41,975 nt of DNA from Erysipelotrichia bacterium. GTDB taxonomy: Bacteria > Muiribacteriota > Ozemobacteria > Ozemobacterales > Ozemobacteraceae. Both the position numbers and the translations under genes were made by a program. Where the stretch lies: assembly GCA_009928855.1 (NCBI GenBank), contig SABV01000004.1:1-41975 (forward strand), given 5' to 3'. Positions 1 to 8,926 of this stretch are shown in pieces; the first letter of the stretch is position 1; each line of letters starts with the position of its first letter. Under the pieces are notes generated by a model, which was not told where the DNA came from, made no database searches, and saw only the letters and a list, made by a program, of their open reading frames with translations.

Positions 1-1119
1 TCAACATTTAACGCTGAACCCAGTATTCCAAAAGAGTCCGATCTCTGGGCAACAATGGAAACATCTTTTAAACGCTCTTCGACTCTTAAAGTAGAAGAAT
101 CCGGGCAGGTCAATATTGCCAACGAAAACTTTCTCTACATTATCAAACCGCTTAGCAGCATGTTCAGTCAAAGTTTTATCCCATGCCTTCTTACTTCCAC
201 GCTTCCGATAGAAGCAAGACTGCGCGATGCCAGCATTGTAGTTGCTGCCCTGGCCTTTACGGCCCTTATCGGAGCCGTTCTTTTAAGTCTTTTCCTTGCT
301 TCCAGTCTTCTGGGGCCAATAAGAAAAATCGATTTCGCTGCTCAACAGATAGGAAAGGGCGATCTGAGCGTAGTGCTTCCAGACATGGGAGCAGACGAAC
401 TCGGGCGTTTGAGTCAAACTTTCAACGACATGGTCAAAGGCCTGCGAGAACGGGAAAAAATGCAGGCCTATGTTTCGGACTCGGTTATGGAAGCTATTCA
501 AGGGCAAGCAGATGATTCAATTCATGCCGGGCGAAATCTTGAAGCAACTATTCTTTTTTCAGATATACGCAACTTTACCGGAATGACCGAAGACAACACC
601 CCTGACAAAATTTTTACCATGCTCAATGAGTTTCTGGGGGGTGTAGAGCCGATTATCAGAAACAATAACGGCCGTGTAGATAAATTTATCGGAGACGCCG
701 TCATGGCCGTTTTTCATAACACTTCTCCGGAACATCACGCTTTGAGCGCCGTTAAAGCGGGTGTTCAAATGAAGCATTTTGTAAAAAAGCTCAATCAGAA
801 GCGCATGCAAGCGGGTCTGTTCACCATAAACATCGGTATCGGAATCAGCACCGGCACAGTGCTTCTTGGTGATGTCGGCAGCAGCAGACGCAAAGATCTT
901 ACTGTTATTGGCGACGAAGTAAACCTCGCTTCACGGCTTGAGACAGCATCAAAAAAGGGGCGGCATTCAAAAATAATTTTTTCGGGTGCCACCTACGATA
1001 TCATACGAAACTACGTAGAAGCCGAAGAAATGCCTTTTACAGAAATACGCGGAAAACAACAGGCAATAAGCATTTATGAACTGATTCGCCTAAAAAAAGA
1101 AATAACAGATGAAGAATAA
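1..1119 (+). CDS. HAMP domain / class III adenylate cyclase (5'-truncated by window edge)
   Basis: Frame 1 is open from base 1, so the listed start at 55 is probably internal. TM segment, HAMP-like region, then cyclase motifs FSDIRNFT, RVDKFIGDAVMAVF and DLTVIGDEVNLASRLE. The K and T at the substrate-specificity positions suggest an adenylate cyclase. Confidence 0.92.
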   Translation, partial: STFNAEPSIPKESDLWATMETSFKRSSTLKVEESGQVNIANENFLYIIKPLSSMFSQSFIPCLLTSTLPIEARLRDASIVVAALAFTALIGAVLLSLFLASSLLGPIRKIDFAAQQIGKGDLSVVLPDMGADELGRLSQTFNDMVKGLREREKMQAYVSDSVMEAIQGQADDSIHAGRNLEATILFSDIRNFTGMTEDNTPDKIFTMLNEFLGGVEPIIRNNNGRVDKFIGDAVMAVFHNTSPEHHALSAVKAGVQMKHFVKKLNQKRMQAGLFTINIGIGISTGTVLLGDVGSSRRKDLTVIGDEVNLASRLETASKKGRHSKIIFSGATYDIIRNYVEAEEMPFTEIRGKQQAISIYELIRLKKEITDEE

Positions 1120-1122
1120 GCT

Positions 1123-3882
1123 TTAATTATCTTTGACCCAGACGAAACCCGAAGGCAGCGCTTCACCCATGATTTCGGCCAATTCTTTGTCTTCAAGCCG
1201 TGCGGCTTTAAGCAAAGGCTGAATAAAAGCTTTTTTGCGCAACTTCTTTTTCATGATATCGAGAATATTTTTGCGTAAGAGATCATCGATCTGAACCAGT
1301 CGGTCGCCCGTTTTTCGCCCGATTTCGCGCAATGCCGAATCAAGGTATGAATTGCCGGGCAGCGCCTTTTTTAAAAGATGTTCGACCCAGGCATTGGCCA
1401 CAGATTGCGAAACCATAGCCGAGTCTGGCGCATACGCCAGTTCACGCGCCCCCAGTCGCCCCAACGCGTGCATAGCAACGGCATCAACTCCGTAACTGGG
1501 AGGTGCCTTGGCTATCCACCAGCCAATGCGCTCTTTTTCGGCAACAGAGATACGCTCAAGATGGCCAAGCAACCGCCACAACTGATTTCGCTCATGCTGC
1601 CCAATTTCGCGGTCTTTCCGGTCGCGTTTTTTTGTCGGAAACAATACAGGTTCGAGGCGACTCTTCAGTGCTTCCTGGCGTTCAAGCGAAAGCCCTGGCG
1701 CGATACGTTTCCACATTACCCACCAGTCTGACCAGAATTCAGGGTTAGTGTATTCGTATTCGTCATCAATCATGCGCCAGACAATATCGACTCTTGCCAC
1801 GTCGCCCTGAACACCAAAACCAGGGCGCAGACAGAACCCAAGCAATCTGAACCACAGGGTTAGAGAATGCTGGCTGGCTCTAAATTCGGGCTCGCGTTCA
1901 ACAAACATGTCAAACAACTGTCTCAGCATTTCCGCATCCCAGTTTGAGCGCGGCGAACCCATTATGGTTTCGAGTTCTTTGAAGACACAGTTATACTCAA
2001 TTTTGTGAGCAAAAGCGCCGTCAAGCAACTGTGAAATTTTCTTTAATTGAGCGGCAGTTATGGGCACTCGACGCTTAGCCGGAGCCTCTGAGGCTCCTTT
2101 GGCATTTTTTTCGCCGGTAGCGATATCGAAGCGCAGTTCTTGAGAAAAGTTACCGGCAACCTCTTCGCAAAGAATCTGCAGATACCCGGTTTCTCTCAAC
2201 TTCACCCGTATTTCGACCTGCTTTTCGCCCTTTCCGGTGCTTGCTTTTAAAATACAGGGAGGCAAAGGCAGGTATCGTCGTGAATTGAATTTTATCAAAC
2301 GCCCTGATTCTTCAGCTTTTGGGGGCGATGGCGTATAAAAAAGGTAAAAAGCTGAATCTCTGCTCAGGTCTATGCCCAGCGTTTTATCGGCCATGTGATA
2401 TTCTTTTTCGGCCTCAGAGCCCTTTGGCAGCACGCACATTAATTGTTCAGGAACATGCCTGCCTGCAGCTGAACTTTTGGCCGTACCAATTCCCAGATAT
2501 ATCGAGACCGGGCTTCCGCTTTGAATTCTCTGACCGAGTCCGAGCGTAACGAGACCATAATATGCGGCACCCGCAGCAACCGCGAGCGTGGGGTGCGGAT
2601 TTTCGAGAATGACCGGTGGCTGCCCACGCCAGATGCTAAGAATCTCAAAAAGCCGGTCGCGCAAACAATCAGCTTTCATGGTTCCGCCATTAAAAAGAAT
2701 GGCATCAGGGCTGACATCGTTTTCACGCAAAAAAGCTGCAAGATGACGGGTCACGGCGGCATCTCTGGTAAAAGGCAACCCGGCTTCAGAAAGCCCCAGC
2801 GTGCTATCTTCATCAGGCTTATCTGAGGCCTCAACCAGTGGAAAAAAGCCGTCTATCAGAACTTTCTTAATTTCTTCGCTGTCGAGAGTTATTTTGGCAG
2901 CACCTGCCAGAACCTTGCTTCCGGAGCCGGCAAGATTAAAAGCAATTGGCCCGCTCTGATCGCCAGAAAGCACCTGCTCTTTGGCGACATGGCTTTGAGT
3001 GAGAAGTGACAGCCACTGTTTAGCAGCCAATTTGCGGCCCCGATGGCGGAATTCGGCCTCAACCTTACGAGCGAGTGCCAGATCGAGGTTGTCGCCCCCG
3101 ATAAGCAGATGCGGGCCGACTGCAAGTCGCGAAAACTCAGGATAATCATGGTCAGCAGACCAGATGATTTTTATAAGACTAAAATCTGTAGTGCCACCGC
3201 CGATATCAATTACCAGAACGGTATCTACGCCTTTGAGCCCTGCAACCATCGTTTTAGGGTTGCGTTGCAGATAATCGTAAAAGGCAGCCTGAGGTTCTTC
3301 TATCAGCGACACCGATTTGATGCCGGCCCGCTCAATGGCTTCAAGAGTCAGGTTGCGCGCAGAAGGATCGAAAGAAGCCGGAACGGTTACGATCACCTTC
3401 TGGCGCAAAAACGCGAAAGATTCGTCTTTTGCCCCTATTGATGCATCCCAGAGGGAGATCATATATTTTAAATATTCGGCAGCAGCATCGACGGGTGAAA
3501 TTTTTTGCTCAGCAATCTCGCTCTGCCAAGGCAAAATAGGGGCCTGGCGTTCAGCTCTGGGGTTACACAGCCATGATTTGCTGCTGTGAACAAATCTGCC
3601 GGGCACTTCGAAGCCAAGTTCTCGGGCATAAGAACCCACAACGAGGTTATTAGAGGGCATCCAGGGCGGGCGATTAAACTCGCGCCCTTCTTCGCACAGA
3701 TAAATTACCGAAGGCAGGGTTGGCAAACCTTCAAGCATACCGCCACTGACCAGCTGGGCGATTTCGAGATTGCGCACTTTCAGGTTTTTGTCTTCAAGGT
3801 CAACGTATGAAAGGGCGCACTGAGTAGTACCCAGATCGATGCCGATTATGAAACGGGTATCTGCAGCCGTTACTTTAGCCAT
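1123..3882 (-). CDS. Hsp70/DnaK-like protein, long form with C-terminal extension (919 aa)
   Basis: Actin-fold ATPase motifs IIGIDLGTTQCALSY, VIDIGGGTTDFSLI and LIEEPQAAFYDYL. The long C-terminal region resembles DUF3731-containing Hsp70 family proteins. Confidence 0.9.
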   Translation of the reverse strand: MAKVTAADTRFIIGIDLGTTQCALSYVDLEDKNLKVRNLEIAQLVSGGMLEGLPTLPSVIYLCEEGREFNRPPWMPSNNLVVGSYARELGFEVPGRFVHSSKSWLCNPRAERQAPILPWQSEIAEQKISPVDAAAEYLKYMISLWDASIGAKDESFAFLRQKVIVTVPASFDPSARNLTLEAIERAGIKSVSLIEEPQAAFYDYLQRNPKTMVAGLKGVDTVLVIDIGGGTTDFSLIKIIWSADHDYPEFSRLAVGPHLLIGGDNLDLALARKVEAEFRHRGRKLAAKQWLSLLTQSHVAKEQVLSGDQSGPIAFNLAGSGSKVLAGAAKITLDSEEIKKVLIDGFFPLVEASDKPDEDSTLGLSEAGLPFTRDAAVTRHLAAFLRENDVSPDAILFNGGTMKADCLRDRLFEILSIWRGQPPVILENPHPTLAVAAGAAYYGLVTLGLGQRIQSGSPVSIYLGIGTAKSSAAGRHVPEQLMCVLPKGSEAEKEYHMADKTLGIDLSRDSAFYLFYTPSPPKAEESGRLIKFNSRRYLPLPPCILKASTGKGEKQVEIRVKLRETGYLQILCEEVAGNFSQELRFDIATGEKNAKGASEAPAKRRVPITAAQLKKISQLLDGAFAHKIEYNCVFKELETIMGSPRSNWDAEMLRQLFDMFVEREPEFRASQHSLTLWFRLLGFCLRPGFGVQGDVARVDIVWRMIDDEYEYTNPEFWSDWWVMWKRIAPGLSLERQEALKSRLEPVLFPTKKRDRKDREIGQHERNQLWRLLGHLERISVAEKERIGWWIAKAPPSYGVDAVAMHALGRLGARELAYAPDSAMVSQSVANAWVEHLLKKALPGNSYLDSALREIGRKTGDRLVQIDDLLRKNILDIMKKKLRKKAFIQPLLKAARLEDKELAEIMGEALPSGFVWVKDN

Positions 3883-5675
3883 TATCCAATCTTTTCCCTG
3901 ACGTTAAACTCAAGTTTCCAGCGATGATCCGCCTTGCGGGCCAGACAATAGACTTCCAGTGTGCCGATTTCTGTTACGGCCACCTGAAGCCCGACGTCGA
4001 CCAGATCGCCCGGTTCAAGGCCTTCGTATGCGGGCAGCTCAATCGTCAGCGAACTCGTATCTTCGAAAGTTTCGTCAAGCTCGTCAATCATTTGCGCAAA
4101 ATCGTCTTCACGCCTGCAGTTTGACTTAAAAAACTTAAACTCTGCACTTTTGCCAACAACCAGCCCGAAGGTTCGGCCAGGCACATCAGAAACGGTTCCT
4201 TCTTCTGTGCCCTGTTTTGCAACGCACAGAGCTTTGATCGGCGGTTTGTAACCTGGCACAGCAGGCAAAGACGACTCGACACCAAGATAATAAGACTGCG
4301 AAACACCGCCGCGAATGCGGATTCCCCTGCCTTCGCGGGCAACGCCAAAATAAGTGGCACCCCTTGCAACCGCCTGAGACAGCTCAATACCTTCAAGCAC
4401 TCTTATCGTTTCTTTACCGGCCTCTTCTAGCCAGCTGTTAATAACTTCGACGAGACGGTTTCTGAAAATTTCAGCGCGAAATACGCCGCCATTAAACAAA
4501 ATTGCCTGTGGAAAACCATAATGTTTATCGCCCGAATTCTGATGGCGCAAAAACTTTGCCAGATGCCTGGTTATCGCAGCATCTGCTGCATACATCAAGC
4601 TTATTTCACGCACACCGCCAGACGTGTCTTCGACCGGGTCGTCATTCATGGCACATGCGGGGAAAAAGCCATCGAGCAGTGTTGCCTCGATATCCTTGCG
4701 TTCAATAGAGGTTTTGAGGGCACCACCAATTACGCTGCTGCCACGACCCGAAACTACTATCGGCACCGAATCTTTTTCGGAATCGCTCAGAAGCAGTTCT
4801 TTGGCTCTGCGGCACTGATGACTCAGCTGAACTGTCTGCCAGTGGCTTATTTTTTTCTTGCTTTCTTCGAGCTTGTTACGGGCAAGATAGGCCAGCGTCA
4901 GATCCATGTTGTCGCCGCCCAGAAGAATATGATTGCCGACTGCAACACGTTCAAGCGCCAGATCGCCACCGGCTTCACCGATTTCAATAAGACTGAAGTC
5001 GGTCGTGCCGCCGCCAACATCGACAACAAGCACGACATCGCCTTTTTTAACCTGCTGACGCCAGGGCTTTTCAGACTGCGATATCCACGAATAAAAAGCG
5101 GCCTGAGGTTCTTCGAGCAGCGTAACAGCTGGCAGTTCGGCCATCTTAGAGGCTTCAACCACCAGGTCGCGAGCTGCCGCGTCAAAAGAGGCAGGTATAG
5201 TAACTACGACCTTCTGGTCTTCAAGCTTATCTTTGGGAAACTCTTCGTTCCAGGCATGGCGAACATGCCTCAGAAACATTGAAATAGCCAACAATGGAGA
5301 AATTTTGGCATTTTCTTCAGGAGAATTCCAGGGCAGAAGGGGCTGAGTTCTATCAATTCGCTGGTTGCACAGCCATGATTTGGCCGATGAAATAAGACGA
5401 TCAGGAACCTCGGCTCCACGTTCACGGGCGTAATCGCCAATTATATAATTTGAATCTTCGTCCCATGCAAGCACCGGCTTTTCTTTGAGACGTTCAAAAA
5501 TAAACGAAGGCATAGCTTCAAGTTTTTCAACAGCGCCCTTGGCGAGCTCCTGAACGAGGGGCAGAAGAGTTATCGGAGCCGGAGTCTCAGCTTCAACAGC
5601 GCTGACCGGTGTGTAACTGACAACAATATTTGTGGTTCCGAGGTCTATGCCGACAAGATACTTTGCTTTGGCCAT
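3882..5675 (-). CDS. Hsp70/DnaK-like protein, short form (597 aa)
   Basis: YLVGIDLGTTNIVVSY, VVDVGGGTTDFSLIEI and LLEEPQAAFYSW. Ends at the first base of the adjacent Hsp70-like gene, so they are likely co-transcribed. Confidence 0.9.
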   Translation of the reverse strand: MAKAKYLVGIDLGTTNIVVSYTPVSAVEAETPAPITLLPLVQELAKGAVEKLEAMPSFIFERLKEKPVLAWDEDSNYIIGDYARERGAEVPDRLISSAKSWLCNQRIDRTQPLLPWNSPEENAKISPLLAISMFLRHVRHAWNEEFPKDKLEDQKVVVTIPASFDAAARDLVVEASKMAELPAVTLLEEPQAAFYSWISQSEKPWRQQVKKGDVVLVVDVGGGTTDFSLIEIGEAGGDLALERVAVGNHILLGGDNMDLTLAYLARNKLEESKKKISHWQTVQLSHQCRRAKELLLSDSEKDSVPIVVSGRGSSVIGGALKTSIERKDIEATLLDGFFPACAMNDDPVEDTSGGVREISLMYAADAAITRHLAKFLRHQNSGDKHYGFPQAILFNGGVFRAEIFRNRLVEVINSWLEEAGKETIRVLEGIELSQAVARGATYFGVAREGRGIRIRGGVSQSYYLGVESSLPAVPGYKPPIKALCVAKQGTEEGTVSDVPGRTFGLVVGKSAEFKFFKSNCRREDDFAQMIDELDETFEDTSSLTIELPAYEGLEPGDLVDVGLQVAVTEIGTLEVYCLARKADHRWKLEFNVREKIG

Positions 5676-5688
5676 TTCTGCGGTCTCC

Positions 5689-6849
5689 TCAACTGATTTC
5701 TATTTCGGCAGGAGCAATCACATTGCCTCGCCAGCCATCTACAAGTTCTGGGAGATTGCATTCTTTAAGGCGCCAGCCACGATGAATCAACTCGCCCTTA
5801 TAGGGGCCAGAGGCTGGCACTCTACCAGAGAGTTTTATTGCTTCGGGGTCTATTTCATCGAGAGTTACTTCACTGCCTTCTTCTTCGTTGAGTACACGTT
5901 CAAGAATGAGGCGATCATCAAGTAATTTGCGACAGCCCTCATGAATAGGCCGTATTGCCCCGCCCAGAGTCTCGTCATCAAGCTCAGAGATATCTTCGCT
6001 CAACAGGTCGATAAGGCGCCCCTCTTTTTGAAACAGGTAAAGAATCTGGTAAGCGGCCGGCGGAATAGCGTTTTTTCCGCCTTTTGCATTAGCCTGAGCG
6101 GCTTTAAGTTCGTGAGTAAGAGATTCTATTGTCTGGCGCTGGTTATCAAGCTCTTCAGCCTTCTTCTCGCATTCACTCAGGGCGTTTTTAAGCTGCACAG
6201 AATTCTTTTCGGACTCTTTGCGGGCATTTTTACAATCATTTTCAGATTTTTCATTTTTACTGATGAGAGCTTCTATCTCGCCCTGCAGACGCTTTTTTTC
6301 TTCAACCATGGTTTTCAGCCCGGCAGACAACTTTTCTTCAGCCTGTCTGGCAGAAGCAAGACTGACTTCAACTTCAGCATAACGCGCCCGTTCTTTGTCA
6401 AGTTCAGCTTTATCGACCAGATTTGCCGAAGCATTTTCGAGCTGTTTTTTAAGACCAGTATTATCAGCGACGCAATGATCGATCTGTTTTTTAAGATCGG
6501 CATTGTCAGAGGCAAGCTCTTCTAGTTGCTGTTTAAGAAGGTCTCTGGCGCCTGCAATTTCTACAAGTTCTGATTTATGGCGTTGAATCTCTTCTTTGTC
6601 TGTATTATCGACAGCGACAGTAGTGAGCTCTGGGCGAGAAGGTTCAAAAAGAACCACCAGCGCAAGCACCACAGCAGTCAGAAAAAACACCCCTGCCCCA
6701 ATAAGCATGGGTATTTGAAAAGCAACGGGTATTTGCGCAACAAGCGGCTGAATGTCAACAGTCGGTTGTGACAACCGATAAAGGTAGCCAATACAAGACG
6801 CAATAGCAATAAGCGTTATAAGCGAAACAAAAGCTGTGGCTTTCTTCAT
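5689..6849 (-). CDS. Membrane-anchored coiled-coil protein with C-terminal DUF2760-like domain
   Basis: Two N-terminal hydrophobic segments, long K/E/Q-rich coiled coil, C-terminal ILYLFQKEGRLIDLLSEDISELDDETLGGAIRPIHEGCRKLLDD...YKGELIHRGWRL typical of DUF2760. 13 bp upstream of the Hsp70-like gene. Confidence 0.8.
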   Translation of the reverse strand: MKKATAFVSLITLIAIASCIGYLYRLSQPTVDIQPLVAQIPVAFQIPMLIGAGVFFLTAVVLALVVLFEPSRPELTTVAVDNTDKEEIQRHKSELVEIAGARDLLKQQLEELASDNADLKKQIDHCVADNTGLKKQLENASANLVDKAELDKERARYAEVEVSLASARQAEEKLSAGLKTMVEEKKRLQGEIEALISKNEKSENDCKNARKESEKNSVQLKNALSECEKKAEELDNQRQTIESLTHELKAAQANAKGGKNAIPPAAYQILYLFQKEGRLIDLLSEDISELDDETLGGAIRPIHEGCRKLLDDRLILERVLNEEEGSEVTLDEIDPEAIKLSGRVPASGPYKGELIHRGWRLKECNLPELVDGWRGNVIAPAEIEIS

Positions 6850-6948
6850 TCAGAACCTCACAGTGTATTTTAATAAATATGGCATCACAGTTCGAACCAA
6901 AGGCAATTATACAGCAAATTTACGGCGCTTGCTATTGAATTGCATAAT

Positions 6949-8880
6949 TTAATCTTCGAGCAGGGCTGCAGGAGAGACCCCCTGATTATTCAGAGTCGTA
7001 TCACTGGCTCCCTGTTCGACAAGATAAGCATAAATTTTGCGATGCCCAGCTGCTGCTGCATCATGCAGGGGCGTAGAACCGCGAGCATCAAGAGCATAAA
7101 CGTTTGCTGAGACCGAACACAATATTTTTACAACGTTGAGATCTCCCTGGACGGCGGCGTAATGAAGTGGAGTTCTCAAAAAATCACCGATTGCATTCAC
7201 ATCGGCGCCATTTTGCAGCAACAATCTGACCGTATCAGCCAGCCCCGCAGCAACAGCTCGATGCAATGGCGTTTCACCCAGAGAAATCTCTTGAGCATTT
7301 ACCTGAGCTTTATCCGTTTGCAGAATTTCTTTAATTACCTCGTTGTTTCCAGTAGAAGCCGCCGAAAAAATATCGCCAAAACCGCTCGAAAGTTTGAACA
7401 GTTTAGGCTTTTTTCCGTAAAGACCGGTTTTTTTAAACTGAATAATTTTATCAAACTGCCCTTCGATGCGTGCCGCAACAAAAGCATTGCAACCTGAATT
7501 ATTTTTAAGATTCACGTCAGCACCAAGTTCTATAAGCGCCGGGATGATTTCAGGAACACAAAAAAAGAGAGCACTGCTGCCATCGGGAGTTCTTGCGTCA
7601 ATTTTTCCGCCGACCTTTACCATAGCAGCAACAGCAGCAATATTTCCACATTTTGCAGCAAGATGAAGGGGTGTCAAATCTTTAAAATTGCGCTGATTTA
7701 TATCAACAAACTTCCCGGCAAGAGATAAAAACAGGCTTGTGCATTCAGAAGCATTTCTGCTACACAGCAAGTGAGCAAGGGTATTGCCCTGAGAATCTCT
7801 GCGATTAATGTCTGCACCGGCCTGTATGAATGATCTTGCCATGCCGCAATTACCGGCTTCAACTGCGACATAAAGAGGTGTCTGGCCATCATTATTCAAT
7901 TGATCAGGAGTCTTCAACTGGCGTAACAAAAGGCCGGCAACCTTTTTATCATCGAGCTTTGCAGCCAAATGTAACGGCGAGTTGCCGTAAATATCATTCT
8001 GAGCCGGATCGGCGCCATTATTCAGCAGAATCAGCGTAATATCACGGTTGCCAGACTTTATCGCAAGCATCAACGGAGTAAGACCAGCCATATTTATTTC
8101 GTTCAACAACGATTTGTCACGAGCCAAAGATGCGGCAAGTGACGCGTTTTTGGAGTCAATAGCAGCATGCAGCCGATTACCCGCCGGAAGAGTTTCTGAA
8201 GTGATTCTTGAAGCATTTACAAGTTCAAGGCAGTATTTGATAACCATTGGGTACCAGGCCTGTTTAAACTCGTTCTTTTTCTGCATATTTTTAAGTAAAA
8301 TGCGTGCATCGTCGAATCTGCCAAGCTGCCTTAACAGATCGGCCGTTTTAATATAAATTTCAAAACCGCGATCAGCCGCTTCTTCTGAGGTTAAACAATT
8401 TTTAAAATATTCAAGACTTTTTTCGAGACAACTTCGCCGCAGTTCAGGCTTTTCTTCGTTGCTCCAGGCCGCGCGAAGCCATGATATGGCAATTTCATAA
8501 TCACTGCGTTCAACAAGCTGCATCAAGGCTGCATATCGAAGAGCAACATCAGAGCTTCTTAATTTTTGATATTCGGCAGACCAGATTATCGCTGCAAGTC
8601 TTTTCAGTTCTGCATCAGTAAAAACCACATCACCAAAAACTCCACCACAAAGAGGGCATTCAGGCAAAGGCAAAAGTCGGCCATCCAACGGGCGTCCGTC
8701 AATTGTAAAAATTGCGCTCTGCGAGGCAGGAGCAATAGCACTGAAATTAATATTGCAGACCGGGCAGCTGCGCTGCACAGAAAAATCGCCGGCAGCAGCC
8801 GCTTCAACGAGCAGCAGAAGACAAGCAAGCAAGACAAAACAGACGGGACGGCACAAAAACCGGGGCAACGTAAAGTGCAT
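6949..8880 (-). CDS. Exported ankyrin-repeat protein with N-terminal CxxC pairs
   Basis: Many ankyrin repeats (e.g. GETPLHRAVAAGLADTVRLLLQNGADVNAIGD). Start moved to 8880 because MHFTLPRFLCRPVCFVLLACLLLLVEAAAA looks like a signal peptide. Confidence 0.88.
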   Translation of the reverse strand: MHFTLPRFLCRPVCFVLLACLLLLVEAAAAGDFSVQRSCPVCNINFSAIAPASQSAIFTIDGRPLDGRLLPLPECPLCGGVFGDVVFTDAELKRLAAIIWSAEYQKLRSSDVALRYAALMQLVERSDYEIAISWLRAAWSNEEKPELRRSCLEKSLEYFKNCLTSEEAADRGFEIYIKTADLLRQLGRFDDARILLKNMQKKNEFKQAWYPMVIKYCLELVNASRITSETLPAGNRLHAAIDSKNASLAASLARDKSLLNEINMAGLTPLMLAIKSGNRDITLILLNNGADPAQNDIYGNSPLHLAAKLDDKKVAGLLLRQLKTPDQLNNDGQTPLYVAVEAGNCGMARSFIQAGADINRRDSQGNTLAHLLCSRNASECTSLFLSLAGKFVDINQRNFKDLTPLHLAAKCGNIAAVAAMVKVGGKIDARTPDGSSALFFCVPEIIPALIELGADVNLKNNSGCNAFVAARIEGQFDKIIQFKKTGLYGKKPKLFKLSSGFGDIFSAASTGNNEVIKEILQTDKAQVNAQEISLGETPLHRAVAAGLADTVRLLLQNGADVNAIGDFLRTPLHYAAVQGDLNVVKILCSVSANVYALDARGSTPLHDAAAAGHRKIYAYLVEQGASDTTLNNQGVSPAALLED

Positions 8881-8926
8881 GCGTTGCCCGGTCGTCAGCC
8901 GGGATAAACCGTTTTTATAACAGCGT

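Noticed and set aside
4521-5282. 253 aa plus-strand ORF inside the Hsp70-like gene
   Set aside because: Antisense to a well-supported Hsp70-like CDS; no recognisable domain.
5941-6525. 194 aa plus-strand ORF, Phe/Leu rich
   Set aside because: Antisense shadow of the Glu/Lys-rich coiled coil in the DUF2760 gene; hydrophobicity is a by-product of complementing GAA/AAA codons.
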